Both the position numbers and the translations under genes were made by a program. The notes beneath the pieces are model-generated. The model made no database searches. It was not told the origin of the DNA and was given only the letters and a program-made list of their open reading frames with translations. Source: Vanilla planifolia (taxonomy: Eukaryota > Streptophyta > Magnoliopsida > Asparagales > Orchidaceae). Taken from it: 64,000 bases of DNA. Numbering within the stretch: position 1 is the stretch's first letter; every line of letters begins with the position of its first letter. This document shows positions 38,201-49,388 of this stretch, piece by piece. Location: NCBI GenBank assembly GCA_023846275.1, contig CM043877.1:19140607-19204606 (forward strand), in the 5' to 3' direction.

Positions 38201-41200
38201 AAACCTTAAATTTTGAATGATCTAATCCATTTAATCAAACTTGATTGATCAAATCGTTAATCATCTATTTTGACATGCTTAAACACTTTTCATTTTGATG
38301 GAATAGCCCACCTTGATTGAATCATTTGATGGGATTGATCACACAATGGCAAAAAAACTCGATTTTTGTGTGCAATATTGATGGAAGTGTATGATCCTAG
38401 ACATGATTCTACAATAAAATTGATCATATAGGACAATTTTGCAGCCAACCATTAATGATAAAAGAAAAATGGTTTTATCAATATTTGATGATCCAAGAAA
38501 CAATACCTTTTAGAATGTTTTTCAACTTTCTTAAATGAGGAATATCACAAATTTTAGATGAGTTTGGAGATGTTTATCCATAATGTAGATATGGAGGATT
38601 AAATTGGATTCATAAAAGTTATACTAACAAAAATGGGTTTAATATGATTGAAATTAAATCTTTTCCTGTAAATCCCGTGGAATCTTTGCATCATTAAAGA
38701 GCGCTTTAGGAGATAGCATAGACGCAAACTTCAATCAATTATTTTTTGAAGTTAACGAAATAAGAGAGACTTCAATTTTTGTTATTCAATTTCTCTAACT
38801 TTCAAAATAATTATTTTTCACTAGTGTGTGCATATGACTGGTTTTTTGAAGGGAGGATTTGTCCACCAAGGAGAGGATTCATAGAAGCATAAAAAAATCA
38901 GCAAGATAATCTTCATTGGGGTAACATGGAACCTCTATTTATTGTTATCTTTCAATACACTTTTAACCATCCCCACCTCATACCTTATCGAGTTTGAGAT
39001 AAGTCTCCAAGGGAGTTAATGAAGACATATATTACTACAACAAAACCAAGTCATGTTGTAAATCCTACCTTTCCTCCACTAATTTAATATAGTTCAATTT
39101 ATATGTTAATACTACTATAATGGAATAAGCTCACAATAAAATTCTAACAACCGAAAGGGTTAAGGAGTGATTACCAGGTAAGATCATAGGAAAAAAACAT
39201 ATAATAAGATTTTATTAACGAGCTTCTAGGAGTTGAAGGATTAATTATCTCACATCGACTTCTTAAGGGACATTTTGATTTTTATATGAGATACTGTCAT
39301 CTTTAGATATAAAGATATCTTTTGAAGACAAAATTTGCTTGGGTTGGAATGGAATGACCCAAAAAGATAATACCTCCACATAAAGAGATCGAATCGTCAC
39401 ATTATGGTATTAGAGCGACGCCTATTTTGATGCGATTTGGGACAAACCAAATGAAAACTAATGAACTTGTAACACCCGAAAGTGGTATGGAGAGATCGTC
39501 AAATAAGATTCTCAAAAAGGCAATCATGAGACAAAGTGCAACATCTGTTAATAGACTTCTAAAGGTGTAGAAATAAAGTATCTCACATCGACTACTAAAA
39601 GAAGATCCCCAATCTTAATATAAGGTATCATGGTCTTTAGATGTTAGTGTACCTTAATAACCCAATATCTTATATCCAAAATTGACATATTTCATCTAGA
39701 ACACCCACATAGATATTGTTCAGTTTCAATAAAGATTTTATTGACTACATATGATAAGTTAAAAATGTTTTACGGCCCAATTTCACCACATCATCTAAAC
39801 ACTTTGCATGACAATTACTAGATGATAAGAAGAACAATCATTCTATCTAGTCTATCTTGAGAGCTGCTGCATAAGGTTATCCAATGTGGGGACCTAAGAT
39901 ACATAAAGGATTTCTTTAACCCCTTTGTCAACAACATTTCTTCCACTTCCTGGCAACCTTGCTAAGCTTGTATTGTCTCTTCTTTCTTGTATAAGTGCAG
40001 GTAAAAAGAAAAAACTAATACATCCGGTCATAGTGAACCTCACAATTATCATCACCTAAATGGTTTTTCGCTGATTTGGGGTTTTCTGCATAATTTTTTC
40101 TATTCATTCTATCTCTCTCTCTCTCTTCTATCTTTTTTACGATACTTTGGCTCTTATGTTGACTAGTGTATGCTTCCATTGCCCCTTGAGGTAGGAATAT
40201 TTTAGCATCAATGACACCAAAATAGCATGAGTTTACAAGAGAATTAACATTACAAATTAGCTTTTTGGATGACATATGCATACCATCAAATCAGTAGGCA
40301 ATTCAATATGCTAATTCTCAAGTAAGCATTCAGAACAAAGACAAATTTAGCAAAGTGGAACAAGTATCTAAAGAAGTTTTTACGCAAAAAAACTGGCATT
40401 TAATTTTAGGATCACAAGAAACTTACTAAATGACCTTGACAAGCTCCCCAAGCATACTATAATGAACAACGCAGATGGAAATAAAGGAGAAATGAGATCC
40501 ATCAACATTCCTGCCAAATAGAAATCGCAAATTTAAAGGGCCAAAAATAGAATAAAAAAACTTTCCTCCAGCAACCATCCAGTACGTCATCCTGGTGGAA
40601 ACATTACTCAATAAATCAATAAACATACCAATTGAAGAGCTGCTGCTTTATGAAGTCAATAGTTGCAAATCAACTTGAAAAATGATTGATATGCAGATTC
40701 AAAAGCACAAATCCAAAATTACTCGAATTGTAACAATGTTGATGTTATGTCAAGGAATAACCAGATTAATAGCAATCAAACTTAGAAAGTTGACATATGC
40801 AATTGCATGTTTTGTCACTCGAGATATGCTATCTAACAGGCAATCTTTACAATTTTTACAAGACAGAATATAAAAAATTGTATGTTTTGTTGCTAGCAAT
40901 CCAACTTAGAAAGTTGACATAAGGCAGTTGCATGTTTTGTTACTGGAGATGCACTATCTAACAGACAATCTTCACTATTTTACAAGAAAAAAAAATACCA
41001 AAAATTGTGTTACCCATGATTACAAATTCATTAAATAACATGGAAATTCATTAAATAACATGGAGTTGAAAATAACATGCTTTTTATGTTTAGGGTAAAA
41101 ATCTAATCTTGTGATAAGAGTAAAGATGGACAAAAATGTATAAAATAAATTTAGAAATCATACAAGTGAAGCGTCGTTCTGACACCACGGTTAATCCTCA

Positions 41201-44200
41201 CTAACCAATAGCACTAAACGATCAAAGAAGCTCTCCAAATGAGCTTGTACCTCTATCAACCTCCTCTGTCCAACCGAACCAAACACCTTTGTCTCTCAAA
41301 AGGTTTGATATGCCACGATGGCCTTTGGCCAGTGCTCTTGTGCATCAATCACCAAGTTCTAGAAGGGTTTGATATTAGCCAAATACTTAACAGCAAAATT
41401 ATCCATTACCTCAACTTTGCTTACAGTAACCCCAAACAATGGTGCACTTGACAATAGTCTACTTTTCTTTTTTCTTGTAATGTATGTATTAGAACCAGAT
41501 TTGATTCTATGGCTGCATCCTCTGCAAGAAGACAAGCAGGATCCTTCTAGATCAACCTATAGATGTCCATATTTAACAATTTTATAGAGTTTCTGAAGAA
41601 TGAGTAAGTCTTCTTAAGTTTATTGTGTACAATCAGCCCATCTATGATCCATGCATTAGAGATTAGATCATTCAAGGCCCTTAAACTAAGTCCACACTAT
41701 GGTAAGATATAGACCTCAGATTTTTCAGTATGCTTCTTCAAATATTTTACATATGGTTTCTACTAAATAACTTGTAAACACATATAAAGGCTCCTTTCGA
41801 TCAAGGGATCAGTCATGACTTTTTCAATGCTATAATCTGCCAAAAGCATCAGCAATAGAACTTTAAGTTCACAAAAATCATGGAGACAGTGTGAAGCATC
41901 TTGGAATCTATATCATTATCTTATGAAGCATTAACTTGATTATAAATTTTCACCTTCATATAGTTGAAATTCTAAATTACTTTGAGCTAGAAAGTTGTAG
42001 ATATTCTTCTTACTTTCCAATAGTTCAAGAATCATCAAATTCCAGCATCGGAGTAAAATGTTACGCTCAAGATTATTGTGGAGGTAGAAATGAGGTTGGA
42101 CAGCCCAGTCACAGTTGGACAGTCCTTGGATGGTTAAATCTTAAGCATTGGACGATTCAACAAAAGTTCTTTTCAGCCAAATGATGATTAGACATTCAGA
42201 TATTGCAAAAGAATGATTCAAATCAGCCAAAAAAAGGAAACCACCTGATCAGACCACCCAATAAGGCCAGCAAAGTCCGATTTGACAAACCTAGAACAAT
42301 CTAGATTTCTATTTTCTAGTTGATTTTGGTTTTGTTTTACCATTATTCTTAGATCAAATCTTCACATATGGCCCAGTAAGAAGAGTTACCCTTTAACATG
42401 TCCAAAAACTGATCGGGATTATTATTAAGAAGTTTTAATCCAAGGTTCAGACTTTTTAGATTTCAAGCTCACATTATCCTAAAATCTACACTTTTCTTGT
42501 ATTTTGCTTTTCAAAGAACTGATGTAAACCCTTTGAGACCACAAAATATAAATAAGATTCTCCAAAGGGATAGAGAATGTCAAATTTAGAGAGACTTCAT
42601 CCTGCTTCTATTATCCTAATTTTGTAAAGGATCATAGGTTTTAGCCGCATTTGCTAAACAATTTCATTAATAAATTCAATCCTTTCTTTGTCTACATCTC
42701 TCTTTTACTCTCTCTTTCAATTCTTTGCAAAATCTAAAATTACTTCTATGTGACAAGCATTTGAATTTTTACCTTGTTATATTAAAAACAATGCAGTAGC
42801 AAGAAGACTTCCTACACAAAGATTTCTTCAATTTTCTTATTATTCTGCATTCTATGTACATCACTACTACAGAATTATAAAAAACTTGATAAAAATTACA
42901 ATTAATTATAGAAAATTTAAAACTTGAGAATATTCTACATGCATGAACACATATAATTTATATTATTGTAATAAGTCATATCCTATTGTGATCATGACGT
43001 GTTCTTTCAGTAGTAATCATACCACTGCATCATGTCATATCTTGTACCTATATCATGTTCATGCTTAATAAACAACTTTCCAAAAAATGACTTTACATGA
43101 AACAAAAAATAACAAAACATAAATTACATTAATAATGATGCAATTAACCTATCATATTTAAGAAAATGCATGATAGCATGGTTTATATTGATTTTTATTA
43201 AAGTATTCATATTCACTAATATATAACCAATGAGGCCTGGCTGGGATTGGAAGCCAAAGAACAATGTAACTAAGCTAAGAATATAGAATAAAACCAATCT
43301 TTTACCCATGCATACTATTTAAAAGTAATAAATCCCTTGAGATCCCAAAAATATAAATAAGGCTCTCCCAAAGATTAAGAGGCATCAAATTTAGAGAGCT
43401 CATCCTTCTACTATTATCTTGATTTTGTGAAGAAACAAACCCCTAAGTTTTAGCCACATTTGTTGAGAAATTTTATTAATAAAATTTAGTTCTTTCTTCG
43501 TCTAATTCATCTCTTTTTTATTCCCTATAAACTCAAATTATTCTACATGAAGTGAGTTTTTGATCTTATTACATTAAGAACACTATAATAGTAAGCAAAA
43601 TTCTTGTGCAAAGTTTTCTTCAATTTTCTTATTGTTATGTGTTTTATTTTTAAGATTGACACTTAGCAAATTTTTATTGTATAAGATTTATCTCCAAAAG
43701 AAACTTATGGTAGAGAGATACGGATCACCTTTATAGCCAAATTATATGATATAGAGATCTCACTCTTTTCTTTCACCAGTGTTAGGTATCTATCTTTGCA
43801 TTGAGCATGAAGAAAAAGAACAAGAAAATGAATGATGGTAGCTTCAAAAACAACATAAAAACGTTTACTTAAGAAGAAGCTCCTAATTCCTCTTTCAAGT
43901 CAAATTCAAAGCCATGCCACCATTACAAGAAACCAAGGAATCTTAAAATGGGTTGTTCAGTTTTGCATTGGAGTTGAGAATAGATTAGGTCATGAAGAAT
44001 GATGTAAAGGAAAAGAAGGTTGTTGGTCATGTTATTGCAAAAGGCGATATAATTCTTGTAGAGTTGAAAGCCTTAACCCTAATTTAATGCTAACAACCAA
44101 GACCGATAGACAAGACCGATGGACAGGACAATAAGGCTACAAAGGAAAGGATTGTAACAAGAGTTGGCCTTACAAAGGAGTTATTTGCTCTTTAGATGCA

Positions 44201-47200
44201 CATTAACAAGTTTATCTATATTCTCTTTGATTTTAGATATAACAAAAATTTGGTTGTTACATGCGTATTTATAAGGCTTTGGATTAGAGACAATGTTGCA
44301 TCTACACCTTTATGTGTTGGGATAGATATTCTTGACTAAACAAAAGTGAAGAGGTAATATCTATTCAACCTTACTATCACTCATAAGTACATTAACAAGA
44401 TTGTATGTGGCAAGGTGCTACTTGATGCTTGCCAAGTGATTCTTGGTAACCATAACATGCAAGAGTTGGACAATGTCTCCTTCCAATTGCAACAAAGGAT
44501 GCAACTTTGTAAGAATAGGACTTCCATTCAGCATAAAGATCGAGGTGCTTAGTCTAACAGGCTTGGGAAAGCATGTTGCGTATCCCTAGTCTTCCACTAC
44601 ATGCTCTATCCAGCAGCTACATCAACTCTTGTCGTTAGAGAATTCATTCTCCTAGAAGGGCTGAGAACAAAATATAGATCCATATTTACATATTTAATGA
44701 CATTTTTTGTGAAAAAAGTAACTTTTTCTATAATCAATATATTGATCAATAATGCCCATATGTGAAATCATGATTGTTTTTAATCTATATAATAAAAAAT
44801 GTTAGGATTTAATGTTTGTAATTTTAAAGAATGAAGTAGTCCATCAAGAGCAAAAGAGATACAATACAATGGGTGATCAAGATTATGAAAAACTTATTAA
44901 TTTTATGCTGCACTATTGGAGTGAAATAAATTTTGAATGCAACAAAAGTTTTTATGAAAATTTTGAAGCGATTAAAGTGCATATATAATCACAAATTTTT
45001 GGAAAATTTTGATTTAAACCTTTGTTTTGACGCTTCATTAATGATCCAATTTTCGTAATTTGTCATCAAATTAGCTTCATACATCAATCATCAATCTTTT
45101 TTAGTTAAATCTTCTAACATCCAGCAGTAACTAGGTGAATAATTTATCATCTCCATGCAAATGTATGGTTTACTATCATAGAATGTGTATCTAAGTGCAA
45201 TTGCATAATCTAGAAATATATTTCAAGGAACTAGTGAAGATGATAATGTTCAATTAGAAACTAAAAAAGCAATTAATCTTGGTAGAGTAAATTAACATCT
45301 TCATGAGATTGATCCCAAATACGGAGATTAAGGTCTGATGATGCAGATATTGTCCATCTAGACTTGACAATCTTTTATTCCAAAAGCAAATGTGCTGCAG
45401 CCAATGGTTTACTTTTCAAAGACAAGGAATATGAATGCTTATTAGCACAACTACTGAGCAACCAGACATGTTAGTTATAACACTAACAACATCATTAACA
45501 GTCAATATACCGTCAATTTTTTCTAGTACTATCCCATATTAAAAATCATCAAAAAGACAATACCAAAAGAAACAAAAAAAAAAAAAAAGGCAAATGTGAA
45601 TCAAATCAGCTGACAAAATTTACCAAGATCATTCATAAAATCAGCAACTAAGCGCCACATTTTAGCATTGCTATCAAGATTGGATCCCTGCAGAAGATTA
45701 AGAAAAAGATCTCTAAAAATCAGCGTGCAGTTAAACTGGTCTTGATGATTACATATAAATATGCATTATTTGAAAGGAAGACATAACATTTGCAAATTTT
45801 TTCACACATTGCTTTACATATGAGAAAAACTATCTATTACTCCAAAATGTTAAAGTGCTTGAAATGAAAGAATTCATATTATTAATACCTGGTAAAATGT
45901 AAAAAGGATACCGCCCAGCATTCCAGTAAAATCCCTCAAAAACCACTGTCAAAGTCTTTTTGTTTAGAAGTCAAACACAGTAAGGTTAAGATGGAAAAAC
46001 AGGTTAATATTCTCATCAGATAACTGACATTTTGAAATATTATAGTTGTTATAAGTTAGGCTTCACCAAAAAAGAAAGAAATGTTGATCGCAGTTACCCA
46101 TAAGAATGAACAGGTTGTACCAACTTGGTGTCATGATGGATCAAAAAGAAAAATTCAGTGTATGCTATGCCCAAAAAAATTCAAGTTGGTGATGGTTGGC
46201 GACAGCTGAACAAATACCTGAAAGGTTGCCCCAATGACAGTGGCAGATTTCTCCCCAACTCCAATAGCACTCAACAGTGCCTAGTGAGATTTAAAAGCAA
46301 AATCATTCAATATAACTAGCAAGACTTGGAAATAAGATAAACTGCATCTTTTGGTTCGCTATGAGGTGAACTCACCAAAATGGATGAAACTTACTTGGGT
46401 GGAAAGCATAGAACGAATATAAGTGGAGAGGCCCTTCAAAAAAGAACATTTTTATTTTTTTTTTTTTTTACCATGAACCATCTATGTATTAACATTAATA
46501 TGTACAAACTCTTTTACCTGCAAGGAATCCCATACTTGGAAAGGGACATAATCTGGGGTAACACTTGTTGGAAAACCCTACAATCAAATGTCTAATGTAA
46601 TTCACCCCAGAACCATGCAAAAACAATAGACAAAACATTGAAATCAATAGCTCACAATCTAAAAGTTCTATACATAAAAATCACTGGATTCAACTAATAT
46701 AACCCCAATGCTTAAAAAACAGCACATTGCACCAAAAGAAACACACTGAAAATAAAATAGAACAGGCAGGAGGGAGCATCACAATAAAATATGAATTCTT
46801 ATGGTATTTAAAGAAACAGATGACGCTTTCCACTATAAGAAATTTCTATTTAATGATCATTATTTTGTTTGACGAAAATTTTATCTAGTGAGTTACACTG
46901 CTTCAAGGGCTCAGTCAGAGAAGTGAAACTTCTTGACTATGTCAAATTAGTATGCTTCAAAAACAATCCATACTAGCTTAATTTAGGCCGGTAGCTTCAA
47001 AATTCATATTTTTTTCTTTGAAGAAAATATGTTTTTTTTAAATCAAAAGCATTGAATACAGAGCCATTAACTCATTTGCTTGATTAAGGTCCTCTTATGT
47101 TCAACAAGTAGCTCTACAAGAAGTCAAGAAAAAACTCAACTAGTGCTCCTTCAATAGCCCTTAATAGAATTCTTGTTCTATGCCCTTGTATACAGCATAT

Positions 47201-49388
47201 GCTACTCGAAGCTTTTTCATGTACAAGTCCTTTTTAGTTTTGCTAGCCATGCTTAGAGCTAGAAAAATCCTTGCGAGTTAATAAAAATCACACCGGTAAA
47301 CATGCAGTATCAAAAGGAAACCTAAAGGCGATAGCAAGCATGTGCTTCCAAGAAGTTTTGGGACCACAAGCTATATGACATTGGAAGTGTCAAATTGGCT
47401 CAGATCACTGCCCATTTCTTCTCCAAATACAACTACTAGAAAGTGGTGCTCCTCGAATTGCGTCAGCACTCTTAGAATACCTTCCAACCATGAGAGTAGC
47501 TCTTTCTCAGTCTTAAGGCCAAGGACATTGTTGCTTCAATTAGGGTTCATGAGATTAGAAATGTTTTCTCTAAAAGGGAATATATCACCTAGTATTGATG
47601 GGATCACTACCTCCTTTCAAGATTATTGAGACATTAAAAGATGGGAATAGTTAGAATAGTGTTACACTTCTTCCATGGACCATACTATGTCGATGGACAG
47701 ACGTCTTAGTTTTCCTACTATGGAATGTCCAAGAGGCGTGCCACTTCAATCAATTTCATCCAATTAGCCTTTACATCACAATCTATAAGATAACAACAAA
47801 GGTATCAATTAGTCAGATGAAGTGCATGTTGGTGTCCTTAATTGCAAGGGAGCAGGTAAGTTTGATTTCAACAACTACCCTCTTATAAAGGAAAAAAACC
47901 TCCAAGAAATTCATTGCCAAAGTCCAAGCTAGCAGCAATTAATCATGATGACTTAGCAGAGAAGACGATGCAACATCAATATAACAATGGAAAGGCAACA
48001 TTAATAATGGTAAGTTTGGTTTCCTAAACACACATAAATGATCGATAGAATGGAAAACCAAAGGGCTCATCAAATCCCATGATCTTATGCCACAAATTCA
48101 ACCGTGTTGCGTGCATATCATTTGCCACATTACATAACCATTTCCAACCCAACCAATCTCTCAAACGAAGTTAAATGCACCCAAGGCTACTTAACAATCC
48201 TTCTAGGATGAGCTCCACTCTCTTAGGCAAGACGAGTCTCCAACAAATAATACAAGCTCTATCTTCGCTCCAGCAATTGTCCAAAGTGCCCTTCTCTGCC
48301 AACAAGGGACCCCACAAGAAGTATTCCAACCACCCCCTAACCTTGCTCTTTCAGCGAATATTCTTCTCAAACTTGATGAGGGAGTCAACCTCTTCGATTC
48401 CAACCTCCCTGTTGCCACCACTATCTTCCATGACAACCACAAGATTCTCAAAGAAGTGCTCCTAACCAATAGGATAATGGGTCCTCTTCTTCCAAACCAC
48501 TAGCCAACAAATGGCTCAAGATCAAAATCCAAATTTTATCAATCCTTGTAAAACCCAACACCCAAAGTTTGGCATATGACTTTTGTTCTTAATAAATGTC
48601 TAGTAGTCCTTAAGATTCAACATTTAATGCTTCAGCTCTTTCTCCATTCATCAAAATCTCCCAGCTCATTCCGAACAATCCGTGGTTGACTCAATGATCA
48701 TGCAAAATGGGGTCGACCTGTAGGCTCCCTCCATAAAAATCGTTCAATGGAAAGGAGAAACTTACCATCGGTTCTCACATCCTTAACTCAGGATAAACTC
48801 TCCCTTGTTCGGGCCAATAATAATGGAACTATTTCTCTCCATCAGGAGTCGAAGTGTTAAAACCATGTTTGGGTTTTTTGCTCCGCCAAAGTTATGTGTC
48901 TCCATTTTTATCCGCCTTTTTCTCGGTGGGATTCTCCCAGTGACATTATCAGGCTAGATTTTCCATTATCTTCTCTGCATCAGATGTCGACCCCGCACGT
49001 GCAACATGTACCCGCATGCGCGGCTGAGACCTTCCTCAGCATAATCGACAATTGAAGAGGACTGCATTGCGAAGACTTACCTCTGGGACAAAAGCCTCCA
49101 AGATCTTTCCCCATATTTCGCTCCACCGGTTCCCCGACCTGCAGTAGATAAAGAGTGGTGTACTAAGGGAAAGCAGGAGATTTCAGAAGAGAGAGGGAGA
49201 GAGAGAGAGAGAGAGAGATATAGAGACCTGAGGATAGTGAGAGTGGATGAATTAGCTGTGAGTGTAGCGGTCTTGGAGAGCTTGGCGGGGTTCGATCCTC
49301 TCCACTCCTCCAGCATCATCAGAGGAGGAATCAACGAGGAAGATGATGCAAACGATGGCAATCTGCATCCAGCGTCGCCGTCCGCCAT
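26123..49388 (-). CDS. RUS3: Root UVB sensitive protein 3 (RUS3, DUF647 family)
   Basis: Fifteen exons on the minus strand, all GT-AG, with phases that close to 452 aa: 49388..49228, 49138..49081, 46577..46518, 46433..46395, 46280..46218, 45945..45889, 45687..45624, 40510..40427, 36714..36632, 36549..36420, 36040..35948, 34618..34480, 34273..34233, 34157..33970, 26221..26123. Hallmarks in order are 'EEWRGSNPAKLSKTAT' (31-42 area), 'VTPDYVPFQVWDSLQ' (79-93), 'GVGEKSATVIGATFQ' (113-127), 'GSNLDSNAKMWRLVADF' (147-163), 'GVASGATRAALTQHF' (from 197), 'EGSQETVATMIGMAIGMLL' (from 224) and 'TPSIVWKADW' near the C-terminus. The start is the ATG giving MADGDAGC. Arabidopsis RUS3 is about 440 aa from memory, so the model looks full length. 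RUS1/RUS2 act in UV-B response and auxin-linked seedling growth. The role of RUS3 is less defined. Introns 2, 7, 8 and 14 are expanded by repeats. Confidence 0.93.
26222..27877. other. RUS3 intron 14, part distal to the copia element
   Basis: AT-rich intronic sequence between the copia element and the last exon. No coding motif was recognised on either strand. Confidence 0.5.
27878..32970 (+). mobile_element. Broken Ty1/copia retrotransposon in RUS3 intron 14
   Basis: The element is oriented opposite to RUS3. Parts seen in family order are: gag zinc-knuckle relic near 29300, protease/integrase N-terminal relic at about 29570-29760 ('FWIVDTRVLNHMTS'), integrase C-terminal part at about 30170-30560, reverse transcriptase at about 31000-31770, and RNase H at about 32050-32440. 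The 5' end (27878..28564) and 3' end (about 32711..32970) share LTR sequence. Examples are 'ttctattgcttctttagcttataaatattt' at the 5' side and 'ttgctcttttagcttataaatgttt' at the 3' side. A purine-rich tract precedes the 3' LTR near 32703. A tRNA-Met primer-site relic follows the 5' LTR. It has many breaks and is a non-functional fossil. Confidence 0.85.
27983..28564 (+). repeat. Duplicated 5' LTR end plus primer site of the copia element
   Basis: Two tandem units of about 291 bp (27983-28273 and 28274-28564) begin with 'aattagcatgagtt'. They include the LTR tail, a primer-site relic ('ggtaccagac' near 28183 and 'gttatcagaac' near 28465) and the leader 'cgctaaca.cgtaa.ctcatc'. This is either a local duplication or two nested 5' ends. 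Confidence 0.8.
32971..33969. other. RUS3 intron 14, part proximal to exon 14
   Basis: No RUS3 coding sequence was found here. The stretch holds a 43-aa minus-strand frame (33332..33463) of unknown origin, described among the findings. Otherwise it is AT-rich intronic sequence. Confidence 0.5.
34619..35947. other. RUS3 intron 11
   Basis: 1,329 bp of AT-rich sequence between exons 11 and 12. No recognisable element or alternative exon was seen. Confidence 0.6.
36041..36419. other. RUS3 intron 10
   Basis: 379 bp between exons 10 and 11, with no identifiable element. Short open frames here do not match RUS3 and are taken as chance. Confidence 0.7.
36715..37265. other. RUS3 intron 8, part next to exon 9
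   Basis: AT-rich intronic sequence without a recognised feature. It leads into the C/T-rich repeat field. Confidence 0.5.
37266..38070. repeat. Diverged C/T-rich repeat field in RUS3 intron 8
   Basis: Variants of 'accacactatattgacttta' / 'gcaccacattggctctac' plus 'caccctgtcaact' recur through about 800 bp. Sites include near 37300, 37399, 37478, 37630, 37740, 37817, 37840, 37963, 38004 and 38039. Units are too diverged to fix one period; about 35-50 bp is my estimate. Composition is strikingly C-rich for this region. It does not encode a sustained frame. Confidence 0.6.
38071..39142. other. RUS3 intron 8, unassigned middle part
   Basis: AT-rich with no recognised coding relic or repeat structure. 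Likely old transposon debris. Confidence 0.4.
39143..39695 (+). mobile_element. TRIM-like short LTR element in RUS3 intron 8
   Basis: Two direct repeats of roughly 230-260 bp start at 39143 ('tctaacaaccgaaag') and 39468 ('tgtaacacccgaaag'). Both share '.atctcacatcgact.ct.aa' and 'at..tgtcatctttagat'-like stretches. Directly after the first repeat, 39405..39416 reads TGGTATTAGAGC, one base off the standard tRNA-Met primer site. The internal part is only about 70 bp and has no coding room. This is the architecture of a non-autonomous TRIM. The 3' end is approximate, and the repeats have diverged, so it is old. Confidence 0.65.
39405..39416 (+). promoter_or_regulatory. Primer-binding-site relic of the TRIM-like element
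   Basis: TGGTATTAGAGC is placed where a primer site should be, just downstream of the first terminal repeat. Confidence 0.65.
40771..41017. repeat. 124-bp tandem duplication in RUS3 intron 7
   Basis: Copies at 40771-40894 and 40895-41017 share 'agcaatc.aacttagaaag', 'ttgcatgttttgt.act' and 'tatctaaca.(g)acaatctt'. Just after it, a further short direct repeat of 'aaattcattaaataacatgg' is seen at about 41027-41063. Confidence 0.85.
41180..41480 (-). mobile_element. Ty3/gypsy RT/RNase H fragment in RUS3 intron 7
   Basis: On the minus strand a stretch resembling the gypsy block after reverse transcriptase is readable: an 'AKGHRGISNLLRDKGVWFGW' relic of the 'a.i..pLt.LlkK..f.W' motif at about 41265-41345. 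It is a short, broken fragment without LTRs and lies in the same orientation as RUS3. Confidence 0.6.
42090..44560 (+). mobile_element. Ty3/gypsy LTR and gag/protease fragment in RUS3 intron 7
   Basis: Two LTR-like direct repeats (42529..42870 and 43333..43670) both contain 'aaatataaataag.ctctcc', 'aaatttagagag', 'ttttagcc.catttg' and 'cttcaattttcttatt'. They are followed on the plus strand by a gag-tail relic near 43800-43960 and a protease-tail relic near 44385-44500. The latter has the 'VLLDACQVILGNHNM'-type block seen in Athila/Tat-like elements. It is broken in several places. Assignment to a lineage is tentative. Confidence 0.5.
44561..45623. other. RUS3 intron 7, part next to exon 7
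   Basis: No recognisable element or alternative exon. AT-rich. Confidence 0.5.
46578..49080. other. RUS3 intron 2
   Basis: 2,503 bp. The part from about 47340 to 49070 has higher GC than other introns and open frames of 88-96 codons on both strands. None shows a family motif that I recognise, and none aligns with RUS3. A decayed element is possible. The last 100 bp before exon 2 include CpG-containing sequence near 48985-49025. Confidence 0.45.
49187..49226. repeat. (GA)n microsatellite in RUS3 intron 1
   Basis: A nearly pure GA run (CT on the RUS3 strand) fills the start of the 89-bp intron 1, directly after the exon 1 donor. CT runs are common near plant transcription starts. Any regulatory role here is inference. 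Confidence 0.85.

Noticed and set aside
40426-40626. A 66-codon minus-strand frame covering RUS3 exon 8
   Set aside because: It is a shifted frame of exon 8. The RUS3 frame (GMLMDLISPLFPSA...) between 40510 and 40427 is the conserved one.
48175-48469. Paired frames of 88 and 96 codons on opposite strands in RUS3 intron 2 as a host gene
   Set aside because: No motif, no splice partners and no agreement with any family that I recognise. Noted only as an unassigned block.
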